From contig NZ_CP017713.1 in the NCBI RefSeq assembly GCF_002706425.1, positions 2,887,509 through 2,951,508 on the forward strand: a stretch of DNA of 64,000 nt, read 5' to 3'. This DNA is from Loigolactobacillus coryniformis subsp. coryniformis KCTC 3167 = DSM 20001. GTDB lineage: Bacteria > Bacillota > Bacilli > Lactobacillales > Lactobacillaceae. A program made the position numbers and the translations under genes. Shown here piece by piece: positions 18,323 to 27,002 of the stretch; within the stretch, counting starts at the first letter, position 1, and every line of letters starts with the position of its first letter. The notes beneath the pieces were generated by a model. It was not told where the DNA came from. It did not search any database and saw only the letters and a program-made list of their open reading frames with translations.

Positions 18323-20155
18323 TTAACTGACCCCTTCCAGCTTTTCTTGCCCATTATGTTGATTGGAATAAGCAACGATTTCCTTTTGTAACTGTTGATC
18401 ATCTAATGTTAATAAATATTTGGCAAATTCGATGATTTTATTTGTATCATACTGGGTAACGTGGCCTAATGAAATCTTATCGTAAACCTTTTTATTCGTG
18501 GCCTCTGCGTCAGTAACTAGTTCTTCATACAGCTTTTCACCTGGCCGCATACCAACTTCTTTAATACCGATTTCTTCTTCGGTGTGCCCAGATAAACGAA
18601 TTATTTTTTTAGCTAAATCGAGAATCTTAACTGGCTTATCCATATCAAGAATGAAGAGCCCCCCGCCATTAGATAGTGCACCGGCTTGGATCACCAAGCG
18701 ACTAGCTTCTGGAATCGTCATAAAGTAACGGGTCATCCGCCGATCAGTTAAGGTCAATGGTCCACCAGCTTTGATCTGACGCTTAAACAATGGTACCACG
18801 CTGCCGCGACTACCTAACACATTACCAAAACGAACAACAGCAAATTTAGTCTTACCTGGTTCATTCTCACTAGTTACAATCATTTCGGCCATACGCTTAG
18901 TTGATCCCATTACGCTGGAAGAATTAACTGCCTTATCGGTTGAAACCATCACAAAGGTGTTTACCCCAGCTGTTTTGGCTGCATCGGCAACGTTCTTAGT
19001 ACCGAAAACGTTATTTTTAACGGCTTCGTGCGGGTTATATTCCATTAACGGCACGTGCTTATGTGCAGCCGCATGATACACAATATCAGGCTGATATTTG
19101 GCCATCAAGCTAAACATTAACTTACGATCCTGTACATCACCGATCAAAGGCACAAAATCAATATGTTGATCCGGATAAGTTTTACGCATTTCTCGATTAA
19201 TCATGTAAATTGAATTTTCACCATGTCCTAGTAGAAGTACTTGTTTCGGTCGGAACTTAGATACTTGACGTACAATTTCAGAACCAATCGATCCACCAGC
19301 ACCAGTAACCATAATCACCTTATCTGTAATTCGATCGGAGATTTGATTCATATCTAATTTAACTTCTGGTCGTTCCAATAAATCAGTTACATCAATATCT
19401 TCCAATTGACCCACATTACTGCGATCAAGCAAAATGTCATTGAGTTTCGGCATCCGGTTAACCGTTACTTTTGTGTCTTTTAATGAATTCATTATTTTCT
19501 CATAACCAGCTGGTGGTAAAGTTGGAATACCAACTGTAACTTGTTCAATTTCATTTTTACGAATCAAACTAGGTAAATCCTTCAAACCACCAAGCACTTT
19601 AACACCATGTAACCAAGTATTCTGTTTATTAGGATCATCATCGACTAAACCAATAACGTTCACATTAGGCTGATCATAAGCCAACCGAGAAAGTAGCACG
19701 CTAGCACCATCACCAGCCCCAACAACTAAGGTTGGAATTAGCCGGCTAGCCTGTAAACCACGACGATGCAACCGATACTCAACATAATAACGCCAAGCTA
19801 AACGACTACCAGAAATAAACATAATAGCAAATAAATATGTTAATACTAAATGGCGTAAGCTATAGCTGATTCCTAAAATTGTCAATCCGATTCCAGTTAC
19901 TAAGTAAGCACCGGTAACTGCCAAAGCAATCGAACCAACTTCCTTAATGCTGGTATAACGATTAATTTTTGAAAAAACCCGACCACCATTAGCAACTACC
20001 AGATATAAGAGGATTTCTACGATTATCGTTGCAACAAGGTAAAGACCTGACAATGTAACATAATAATCCACAAAATAAAACGCTATTCCGTTAGCTAATG
20101 CAATTAAAATTGCATCCACCAACATTAGAATCATTTTTTTAGCCTGCCGAATCAT
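18323..20155 (-). CDS. CapD/FlaA1-type nucleoside-diphosphate sugar 4,6-dehydratase
   Basis: A 610-residue membrane-anchored enzyme. Four or five N-terminal membrane helices are followed by a CoA-binding-like Rossmann region ('LVVGAGDGASVLL') and the catalytic domain with 'VTGAGGSIGSEIVRQ', 'YHAAAHKHVPLMEYNPHEA', 'VSTDKAVNSSSVMGSTKR' (the Met-x-x-x-Lys variant of YxxxK normal in this family). It converts UDP-N-acetylglucosamine to a 4-keto-6-deoxy sugar, a precursor for deoxyaminosugars. Full length. It lies between the regulatory wzd/wze/wzb-type genes and the priming transferase. Confidence 0.92.
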   Translation of the reverse strand: MIRQAKKMILMLVDAILIALANGIAFYFVDYYVTLSGLYLVATIIVEILLYLVVANGGRVFSKINRYTSIKEVGSIALAVTGAYLVTGIGLTILGISYSLRHLVLTYLFAIMFISGSRLAWRYYVEYRLHRRGLQASRLIPTLVVGAGDGASVLLSRLAYDQPNVNVIGLVDDDPNKQNTWLHGVKVLGGLKDLPSLIRKNEIEQVTVGIPTLPPAGYEKIMNSLKDTKVTVNRMPKLNDILLDRSNVGQLEDIDVTDLLERPEVKLDMNQISDRITDKVIMVTGAGGSIGSEIVRQVSKFRPKQVLLLGHGENSIYMINREMRKTYPDQHIDFVPLIGDVQDRKLMFSLMAKYQPDIVYHAAAHKHVPLMEYNPHEAVKNNVFGTKNVADAAKTAGVNTFVMVSTDKAVNSSSVMGSTKRMAEMIVTSENEPGKTKFAVVRFGNVLGSRGSVVPLFKRQIKAGGPLTLTDRRMTRYFMTIPEASRLVIQAGALSNGGGLFILDMDKPVKILDLAKKIIRLSGHTEEEIGIKEVGMRPGEKLYEELVTDAEATNKKVYDKISLGHVTQYDTNKIIEFAKYLLTLDDQQLQKEIVAYSNQHNGQEKLEGVS

Positions 20156-20181
20156 TCTTATTCCTCCAAGTTAAAACACTA

Positions 20182-20952
20182 TTATCTAAACAACCCAAAC
20201 TTCTTTTTTTCTTTAACATAGTGGTACTCACTTGGCTCCAGGTCATCGCCATTAATGATCTTTTTAGCGTTATCTTGCATCCAAGTGACCATTTCCGCCC
20301 CATTATGCTGCTCTAGCTTAGCGAAAGCTTTCTGCATACGAAAATTACGGCCCTTTAAGTTATGTGCGTCAGAGGCAAAAACAAAGCCTAAGCCGGCATC
20401 AATGATCCGTTGCGTAAAGTCTTCGACCTCGGAACCAAAAACGCCTAAGTAACTACTAGCGGTAATTTGCGTTAAACAACCGCTAGCCACGAAATCATAG
20501 AGCAACTCGGGCTTTTTTTGAATACCATGATTCCGCTCTGGATGAACAATTACTGGTGTAATTCCTGCCGCTTGTAGTTCAAAAATCATTTGGTTCGTGT
20601 ATTCTGGCACCTCACTATGGGGGAGTTCCAACATCAGGTAGCGATTAGTTTCGTCAGCGAACAATACGTCATCATTTTTAATGGCTTGCATTAAGTCGCC
20701 AGTGATGTGTACTTCTTGACCGGGAAAGACAACTAAATCGATTTTAGCTTCATCCAACGCTGCTTGAAATTCTGCGGTCCGCTGAATCACGTCAGCCTTA
20801 TGATTGGTATATTTGCCGTCCATGTGGTGTGGCGTCACCAAAATATGACTGATGCCGTTATCGACAGCCACTCGGGCCATCGCTAAAGCATCAGCCATGG
20901 TAGGCGCCCCATCATCACATCCTGGTAAGATATGACAATGTAGATCGATCAT
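20182..20952 (-). CDS. PHP-type tyrosine-protein phosphatase (CpsB/Wzb)
   Basis: A 256-residue metal-dependent phosphatase that removes phosphate from the tyrosine cluster of the partner kinase. PHP motifs are visible: 'MIDLHCHILPGCDDG' (metal-binding His4/His6), 'ILVTPHHM', 'PVIVHPERN' and 'FASDAHNLKGRNF'. The length matches pneumococcal CpsB and YwqE. The start overlaps the kinase stop by ATGA. Together with the kinase and the chain-length protein it controls polymer length and export by cycles of phosphorylation. Confidence 0.95.
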   Translation of the reverse strand: MIDLHCHILPGCDDGAPTMADALAMARVAVDNGISHILVTPHHMDGKYTNHKADVIQRTAEFQAALDEAKIDLVVFPGQEVHITGDLMQAIKNDDVLFADETNRYLMLELPHSEVPEYTNQMIFELQAAGITPVIVHPERNHGIQKKPELLYDFVASGCLTQITASSYLGVFGSEVEDFTQRIIDAGLGFVFASDAHNLKGRNFRMQKAFAKLEQHNGAEMVTWMQDNAKKIINGDDLEPSEYHYVKEKKKFGLFR

Positions 20953-21692
20953 TTCTTATCGTCCGTTCCGTAATACCCACCATAGTAGCCACCGTAGTAA
21001 CCGCCAGAAGCTGCATCCGTCACGCGGTTAAGTACGGCACCGATCAGGTTAGCGTTCACCTTTTTGAGTAAATCGCGCGCCCGTAAAACAGCCCCTTTAA
21101 GAGCGATACCTTGGGGAACCACCAAGATCACGCCGTCAACCTTACTTGCTAGAATTTGTGCATCGGTGACCTTATTAACTGGTGGCACGTCCAGAATAAT
21201 AATATCAAATTGTTCTTTTAAGACTTTCAGTAATTGATCCATTTTCGAGGAGTTAAGTAATTCAGACGGATTCGGTGGCACCGGACCGCTTGGTAAAACG
21301 TACAAATTCGGCACTTCAGTCTCATGAATACTTTCACTTAAATTCGCCTGTTTTGCCGTTAAAATCGTGGTTAACCCTTGACTATTAGAGACGCGAAAAG
21401 AGCGCGCAACCGCTGGCCGGCGTAGATCACTATCGATCAACAGGACTTTATTCCCTTGATCCGCCCAAGTTACGGCTACGTTAGCACTAATCGTTGACTT
21501 ACCTTCTGAAGGATCAGCGGACGTAAAGAGCAGCGTTTTCAGTTGCCGATCAGCAGAAGAGAACTGAACGTTAGTCCGAATCGTTCGAAACTGTTCGGCA
21601 ATCGATGAGGTTGGCTTGGTGACGGTGATCAAACCGACCCCGTTTTTCATACTGCTCGAATCCAACTGCTTTTTCTTTTTAAATAAAGCCAT
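20949..21692 (-). CDS. Exopolysaccharide tyrosine kinase (CpsD/Wze)
   Basis: A 247-residue cytoplasmic BY-kinase. Walker A is 'SADPSEGKST', Walker A' 'LLIDSDLRRP' and Walker B 'IIILDVPP'. The C-terminal tail is a tyrosine cluster (GGYYGGYYGGYYGTDDKK), the autophosphorylation site that the PHP phosphatase would reverse. The activating membrane partner is the overlapping chain-length gene (ATGA-type overlap at 21692). In family members phosphorylation state controls polymer length; the motifs here are all intact. Confidence 0.96.
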   Translation of the reverse strand: MALFKKKKQLDSSSMKNGVGLITVTKPTSSIAEQFRTIRTNVQFSSADRQLKTLLFTSADPSEGKSTISANVAVTWADQGNKVLLIDSDLRRPAVARSFRVSNSQGLTTILTAKQANLSESIHETEVPNLYVLPSGPVPPNPSELLNSSKMDQLLKVLKEQFDIIILDVPPVNKVTDAQILASKVDGVILVVPQGIALKGAVLRARDLLKKVNANLIGAVLNRVTDAASGGYYGGYYGGYYGTDDKK

Positions 21693-22504
21693 TAGTTCAC
21701 CCTCCGTCGTAATTCTGCACTACGCGGCGGCAACTCATCGGTTGTTTCCGCAACCCGCGTATGATGTCCGTGTTGACCGTGTTGTTGTCCAGCAAAGGCT
21801 CGCTTCTTAATATCTTCGTCTGAAATTTCCGAAACGATCCCTAAGCTGGTCAAACCTGCTTCAGCCAAAAAGGCTTCATCCTTAACCGTTTTATCCAACG
21901 CTTCATTTAAGAAGGCCAAGCCAATTCCGGCTAACAAGCCGAGCACGAACCCAATGGCAATATTTAATGGTAACCGCGGTGAAACTGGTGATTCATTGAC
22001 CGCTGCCTTGGAGACGATCGAAACGTTATTAACACTCATGATCGATTTGATCTTATTACGGAAAGTCTGTGCCGTGACGTTAGCGATTTTAGCCGCTTCT
22101 TGGGGATCGGTCGTTTTAACGTCGACTGAGAACACCTGTGAATTCTGTTGACTACTGATTGAAATTTCGCTGCTTAACTTACCAACCGTTTGCCCATTAC
22201 CCACCGTCTTAGCAACATCCTTTAAGATCGTTGGGCTAGTGATAATATCCTTATAAGTACTGATCATTTGCACATCAGCCTGGGTTTGTTGTAAAGCCGC
22301 CGTTTGTTCACTTGCATCTAATTTACGATTAACCAATAATTGTGTTGTCGATTGGTATTTAGGTGTCATCACGAAGAACGTCACGACGAACGCCAATAAC
22401 GTTACGATGATCGTTGATCCGATAATGATCTTTAAATGTTTGCGCAACGTCAACAGAATATCTTCAATACTCAGGGTTGCCTCTGAATGGCTCGTTTCGT
22501 TCAT
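21692..22504 (-). CDS. Polysaccharide chain-length regulator (CpsC/Wzd)
   Basis: A 270-residue Wzz-domain membrane protein: N-terminal helix (IIIGSTIIVTLLAFVVTFFV), extracytoplasmic domain, and a second helix (LNIAIGFVLGLLAGIGLAFL) with the proline-rich 'ESPVSPRLPLN' just before it. The cytoplasmic tail activates the CpsD-type kinase. The tail here has a histidine- and glutamine-rich patch (GQQHGQHGHHT, about residues 241-251), unusual for the family and possibly metal-binding. AGGAG lies 8 bases before the ATG. It is the first gene of the leftward exopolysaccharide operon. Confidence 0.93.
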   Translation of the reverse strand: MNETSHSEATLSIEDILLTLRKHLKIIIGSTIIVTLLAFVVTFFVMTPKYQSTTQLLVNRKLDASEQTAALQQTQADVQMISTYKDIITSPTILKDVAKTVGNGQTVGKLSSEISISSQQNSQVFSVDVKTTDPQEAAKIANVTAQTFRNKIKSIMSVNNVSIVSKAAVNESPVSPRLPLNIAIGFVLGLLAGIGLAFLNEALDKTVKDEAFLAEAGLTSLGIVSEISDEDIKKRAFAGQQHGQHGHHTRVAETTDELPPRSAELRRRVN

Positions 22505-22805
22505 TTAAAAAGCTCCTCCTATTACACACTCTTAAGGTGAATCCATTAGTTAAATCTACTAATAAATTTTAGATGTTACAGTTGGTGACCATCCCTGTGG
22601 CTAAAAAGTCCCACAAGAAATATGACCAGATCATACATAGATGACGGGATAATTTATGCAGAGCATAAATTTGAATTTTTGATTTGTTTCGGCTACCTAC
22701 CGAACAAGTTTCTTTTTGTTTTATATTTTCTAATAAGCACTATCATTGATTAAACTTATTGTTTAATTCACTGTCATTATAGTTTGTTTACATAACAGTT
22801 TCATG
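22505..22805 (-). promoter_or_regulatory. Leader and likely promoter of the exopolysaccharide operon
   Basis: A minus-strand TATAAT (plus-strand 22776-22781) with a weak ATGAAA -35 (22799-22804) is the best promoter candidate. It would give a leader of about 260 nt. The leader contains a 9-bp perfect hairpin AATTTATGC/GCATAAATT (22651-22671), a small TTCGG/CCGAA hairpin near 22690, and one copy of the 108-bp element ending at the ribosome binding site. Such a long structured leader suggests post-transcriptional control. The promoter itself is uncertain. Confidence 0.45.
22519..22627 (-). repeat. 108-bp element, locus 2 (exopolysaccharide leader)
   Basis: A single diverged copy of the element that forms the tandem array at 33501-34040. 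On the plus strand: CTATTACAC, hairpin ATTAGT/ACTAAT (a C-G to T-A swap relative to the array), core GATGTTACAG..GGTGACCAT, hairpin TGTGG/CCACA, then TATGACC. Its gene-proximal edge is 14 bases from the ATG of the chain-length gene, so it adjoins the AGGAG ribosome binding site. Confidence 0.75.
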
Positions 22806-22903
22806 ACAAACACGTAACAAAACGAATATTAATTACCATGTGACATACTGTGTCGCGTTATTTCCGGACAATCGTTCGTAAATAGTGCCTTTTGTGCGAT
22901 TAA

Positions 22904-24034
22904 TTAGTCGTTTTTTTGCACCAGTTTCAAAATGGCTTTCGCCGTATCACTTAAGCTGCCATCTTTTTGATAATTGCTTAGTAATACGACACCAGTTTTA
23001 CCATCCTCGGTAAAGGCTAGCGCATTGTGGTAACCAGCAAAGTCAGCTCGACTGACTAACCGGCTGCCATCAATAGTCAACCGTCCAGTATAGGCAGTCC
23101 CCTCTTTGGCGATGGCCCCTTGATGCATGTACTTTTCACCGACAAAACTACTACTGGTGATGTAATGAGTCAACTGTGCCATATCACTAGCTGTAGTATA
23201 GAGCTGTTTTGAACCTAACTGACCATTCATCGTTTGGAAAAGCGTGTCTTGCGTGACCGCTGAAGCACTGTCACTAGCCTTATCATAAGTGAATGATGGG
23301 GCTAACTTAGATTGTACCGCGGCGCTGGTGACAAAGCCTGTATGTTTGACCCCAGCTGGTTGCAAAAGCGTGTCCTTAATGAATTTCTGGTAGGATACGC
23401 CAGAGGCTTGCGCGATAATGCCAGAAAGTAACGCATAGTTAACTGTCTGGAAGTTATATTGCCCCGTTGTGGTCACAGTGGCGTTTGCTAGATTCCATGC
23501 GATCACGTCTTTGTTTAACTCGCTGGCCGGTAAAACATCCAACGTCAAGCCAGAAGTCATTTCCAAAAGGCTGCCTACCGTGACACTAGCATCGGCATTA
23601 TCTAATAGGTAATATTTACTTACCGGTGTGGTCAGATCCAACTTGCCATCTTTGACTAACTGCATCACGGCCGCCGCCGTCAGCGTATTTTGCAATGCCC
23701 CGATCTGATACTCCGTCGTCGCTGTTTTGACATTCTTTTGTGGATCTTGTCCGTATGGTTGTTGGTAGATCAACTTGCCATCTTGAATCACCGCTACATT
23801 ACCGACGAACTGGAGCTGTTTCAATTGCGCTTTCAGCTTTGTTTCATCAATGGTAGAACTTGCAGTCTTATCCGTTGTTGCCACTGGCGTTGTTTTCTCC
23901 GTCTTATCAGTCAACTTGTGAAAATAAACGTGAGCTAGACTGTTTTTTTGATAAATTGCTGCTACAGCTCCACCACCAACGATCACCAGCAAAACCAGTA
24001 AAATCGTCACAATTCGTCCTGCTTTATGTTTCAT
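22904..24034 (-). CDS. Serine hydrolase (class C beta-lactamase fold), catalytic residues lost
   Basis: A 376-residue membrane-anchored protein: one N-terminal helix (IVTILLVLLVIVGGGAVAAI), a linker, then a beta-lactamase/penicillin-binding fold ('AAAVMQLVKDGKLDLTTPVSKY', 'LLEMTSGLTLD'). The expected SxxK motif reads IGALQN, so Ser is Ala113 and Lys is Asn116. The YxN motif aligns with FQT (Phe195, Thr197). With both motifs gone it should not be an enzyme; a binding or regulatory role at the cell wall is possible. The start at 24034 (GGAGGTG upstream) is preferred over an earlier in-frame ATG. It is monocistronic with a good promoter. Confidence 0.85.
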   Translation of the reverse strand: MKHKAGRIVTILLVLLVIVGGGAVAAIYQKNSLAHVYFHKLTDKTEKTTPVATTDKTASSTIDETKLKAQLKQLQFVGNVAVIQDGKLIYQQPYGQDPQKNVKTATTEYQIGALQNTLTAAAVMQLVKDGKLDLTTPVSKYYLLDNADASVTVGSLLEMTSGLTLDVLPASELNKDVIAWNLANATVTTTGQYNFQTVNYALLSGIIAQASGVSYQKFIKDTLLQPAGVKHTGFVTSAAVQSKLAPSFTYDKASDSASAVTQDTLFQTMNGQLGSKQLYTTASDMAQLTHYITSSSFVGEKYMHQGAIAKEGTAYTGRLTIDGSRLVSRADFAGYHNALAFTEDGKTGVVLLSNYQKDGSLSDTAKAILKLVQKND

Positions 24035-24097
24035 GCGCACCTCCGCCATCACTGCAATCTTCATAAAAAAATCATAAAAAAATGCATTATCTATCAC

Positions 24098-24126
24098 ACT
24101 ATAACATAATGGTATATACCCAACAA
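24098..24126 (-). promoter_or_regulatory. Promoter of the serine hydrolase homologue
   Basis: On the minus strand TTGTTG (24126-24121), 17 bases, TATAGT (24103-24098): a near-consensus promoter about 64 bases before the start codon. Confidence 0.7.
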
Positions 24127-24140
24127 CTTAGATTCAAGTC

Positions 24141-24160
24141 TTGTTACAGAGCTGTAACAA
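24141..24160. promoter_or_regulatory. Perfect 9+9 palindrome, likely regulator site
   Basis: TTGTTACAG, two bases, CTGTAACAA: a perfect inverted repeat about 15 bases upstream of the -35 box of the minus-strand promoter, centred near -60. This position fits an activator or response regulator. No matching regulator gene is in the window. The rest of the gap (24161-24405) is AT-rich and shows nothing else. Confidence 0.55.
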
Positions 24161-24405
24161 TTGATGTCAACAAAAATGGTCAAGTTTTAATAGCAGTTTT
24201 TTCACTTCTATATAATAGCAATATCCTTTACCGAGCATCGTCATTCATCCATATCAGCTATATATCAACCAATTCTTATTAGATAATTCATTGAACTATA
24301 ATATCGACTTAAAAATATTAAAACTAACTAAATAAAAAAGCATTTGTTTTTTATCAAAATATAGTGGCATTAATTAATTTATGTATAAATACAATTCTCC
24401 AAAAA

Positions 24406-24431
24406 AGCTGATGGCGTATTCGCCATCAGCT
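24406..24431 (-). terminator. Terminator of the ABC exporter operon
   Basis: AGCTGATGGCG (24406-24416) and CGCCATCAGCT (24421-24431), followed on the minus strand by TTTTTTGG. It lies 20 bases after the permease stop. Confidence 0.85.
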
Positions 24432-24450
24432 GATCTTAAAACTTCTTCAC

Positions 24451-26994
24451 TTATTCCTTTGCCGCCAATGCACTGATCATATCAACGCGCTTTAGCCGGA
24501 AATGCGTGACGACCATGACGATCACCGTAAAGACGATCGTCATCAATGCCGCCACCACGTAGCCACTCCAACCGATGGTCAGCGGGAAGATCACCGTACT
24601 AGTAGCCGCCTGGCGCAAAATAAATGCCGTCAGCAGATTACCTAGCCCGTAGCCGACCACGATGCCAAAGATCGTCAGCACCACATTTTCCCGCACGATA
24701 TAGTTAGTGACTTCGTTGTCGAAAAAGCCGAGAACTTTGATCGTTGATAGTTCGCGAATTCGTTCGGAAACGTTGATGTTGGTCAAATTGTATAACACAA
24801 CGAACGACAACAAGCCGGATAGGAAAATGAAGATCCACACGATCGGATTTAATTTAGCAGCTTGTTGATCGATGGCACGCTTTTGCTTAGAGATAAACTC
24901 AGTATGCACGACTTTATCACTAGCCAATAGTTTTTTCGCATAGGCGTTTTCTTGGGCGGCCGACTGTTTTTGCGTTTTAACTAGGCGGGTGTTGACCTGA
25001 TAGCGACCACTAAATAACCGATTCAGTGTAACTTTGCTCATATAGGCAAAATGACCAGCGTAATTGGCAGTGATACCGTGGACTTTGACTCGCGCGGTCT
25101 GATTATCCGAGTTGGTCACCGTCACTATGTCGCCAGTCTGCACGTCTAACAGCTTAGCCAGTTTATTGCTCAATACTAGCCCATTTTGTGGCAATTTGGT
25201 CGTCAAACTAACGTAATCCTTGAATGCCTGCGGTTGATCAGTGGCGTCTAAACTGACTTCGCCGACTTTTTCTTGGCTGGTGCTAACGCTGACCACATCG
25301 GTGTACAATCCAAGCGACTGTTGGTACCGTGGATTTTGCGCCAAGGTGGTAGTCACGTTTTTGGCGTCATCAGTGAGGCTGACCACCGCTTGGTAGTGCA
25401 TGATCTGCTGGAACTGATTGATCCCCGACTGACTGATCGAGTCACGAATGCCGAAGCCGGTCAGGATCAAGGCGGTCCCACCGGCGATGCCGATGATTGC
25501 CATCCACATCCGCGCCTTGAAACGGAATAGATTGCGGTAGCTGACTTTTTGGTTAAAACTCAAACGCCGCCAGATAAAGCCGATCCGCTCTAACAAGATT
25601 CGTTTGCCGGCTTTCGGTGCTTTCGGTAGCATCAATGCTGCCGGTTTTTCGCGTAACTCTCTGGTCAACACGATCGATACTGCACCCAGGGTGACAAAAA
25701 AGCTGAATAGCGCCGCTAGCCAAATGGCGTTAACGGGATAATCCAGCACCACCGCTGTGTAGACATACTGGGTCATCGCTTTGAACACGATCAACGGCAG
25801 GGTATTAGCGCCGATCACCACACCCAGTACAGTTCCTAGCAACGCCGCAGCGATGCCATATAATAGGTAGTTACGCGCAATTTCCCATTTGGTATAACCT
25901 AACGCTTTCAGCGTGCCGATCTGGCCGCGGTCCTCTTCGATCATCCGTGTCATCGTAGTAAAGGTGATCAAACCGGCGATCAAGAAGAAGAACAACGGAA
26001 AGACATTGGCGATAGCGGCAATCCGCGTCGTCATATCGCCATAACCCTGGAAACCAGGATTGCCCGCCCGTTTGGTGTAGGTGTATGTCGGTCGTTCAAT
26101 CGCAGTCGCCTGTTGCCGTGCTGCAGTCAATTTCGCTTGAGCTGGCGCCAATTGTTGCGTGGCCGCCGTTGCGCCGATAGCTTGAGTCAGCTGGGCTTTT
26201 TGTTGATCAAGTTGCTGTTGTTGCTGCTTGATCTGTGCTAATGCCTGCTGTTGCAAGCTAGTCTGGCGCGCTGTTGCCCGGCCGCGCAAGGCTTTTTTAA
26301 CGGCAGTTAGTTTGCGCTGGACCTGCTTTTTGTAAGTACTGCTGAAACTACTGTGATTTTGTAACTGCGGGAAGCGCACCGATAAAGCGGTGTAGACGCT
26401 GGCCTTGAAATTAGTGGCCGGTAAATAGGCAAAGTAAGCCACACTACCATCGCCAATATTGGCTGCGCCGCGTTCTTCGTCGTCGACAAATAGCGGCGAA
26501 GTCACAAAACCGACAACGCGATAAGTCTGCGTTTTTAGGTTATTATTTTTAACGCGGTAAGTGTCGCCTAGTTGGTAGCCTTTGCTTTTAGCTAACTGAT
26601 CCAAAACGATCTCGTCACTGCGCTGCGGTAAATGGCCACTTTTCAACTTCAATTGGTTTTGCGTATCGCTTTTGCGGTAAGCAAATAATTGCGCCACGTC
26701 GCTACGCTTTTGGTCCAAAATGTAGACTGACTTTTCCGGCTGCACCTGAGCACCGCTGACTTTTTTGACGCGCTGCACATCCGCTCGGGTCAAGCCCGCG
26801 GTGGACACAACCCGCAAGTCGCTAAGCTTTTGTTGGCTAATATAACGGTCAGCACTGCCATACAGGTCAGGACTGACCGCCTTGATGCCGACAAATAATA
26901 GCACGCCTAGCATAATGATCAGTACGATCGCGATAAAACGACCTAACGACTGCCGAACTGACCGCCATAATGATTGACTTAAATTATTCTTCAT
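24451..26994 (-). CDS. ABC transporter permease, FtsX/MacB family
   Basis: An 847-residue permease with two FtsX domains. One N-terminal helix (FIAIVLIIMLGVLLFVGI) is followed by a large extracellular region, three membrane helices, a central helix and second extracellular region, and three C-terminal helices. A glutamine-rich coiled coil (about residues 240-300, 'QQQQQLDQQKAQ') lies in the first loop. Such permeases with a single cytosolic ATPase export peptides, lipids or drugs, or act in sensing. GTG at 27009 is also possible, but ATG 26994 has GGTGAG at 8 bases. It follows the ATPase by 8 bases. Confidence 0.9.
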   Translation of the reverse strand: MKNNLSQSLWRSVRQSLGRFIAIVLIIMLGVLLFVGIKAVSPDLYGSADRYISQQKLSDLRVVSTAGLTRADVQRVKKVSGAQVQPEKSVYILDQKRSDVAQLFAYRKSDTQNQLKLKSGHLPQRSDEIVLDQLAKSKGYQLGDTYRVKNNNLKTQTYRVVGFVTSPLFVDDEERGAANIGDGSVAYFAYLPATNFKASVYTALSVRFPQLQNHSSFSSTYKKQVQRKLTAVKKALRGRATARQTSLQQQALAQIKQQQQQLDQQKAQLTQAIGATAATQQLAPAQAKLTAARQQATAIERPTYTYTKRAGNPGFQGYGDMTTRIAAIANVFPLFFFLIAGLITFTTMTRMIEEDRGQIGTLKALGYTKWEIARNYLLYGIAAALLGTVLGVVIGANTLPLIVFKAMTQYVYTAVVLDYPVNAIWLAALFSFFVTLGAVSIVLTRELREKPAALMLPKAPKAGKRILLERIGFIWRRLSFNQKVSYRNLFRFKARMWMAIIGIAGGTALILTGFGIRDSISQSGINQFQQIMHYQAVVSLTDDAKNVTTTLAQNPRYQQSLGLYTDVVSVSTSQEKVGEVSLDATDQPQAFKDYVSLTTKLPQNGLVLSNKLAKLLDVQTGDIVTVTNSDNQTARVKVHGITANYAGHFAYMSKVTLNRLFSGRYQVNTRLVKTQKQSAAQENAYAKKLLASDKVVHTEFISKQKRAIDQQAAKLNPIVWIFIFLSGLLSFVVLYNLTNINVSERIRELSTIKVLGFFDNEVTNYIVRENVVLTIFGIVVGYGLGNLLTAFILRQAATSTVIFPLTIGWSGYVVAALMTIVFTVIVMVVTHFRLKRVDMISALAAKE

Positions 26995-27002
26995 TAGTTT
27001 GC

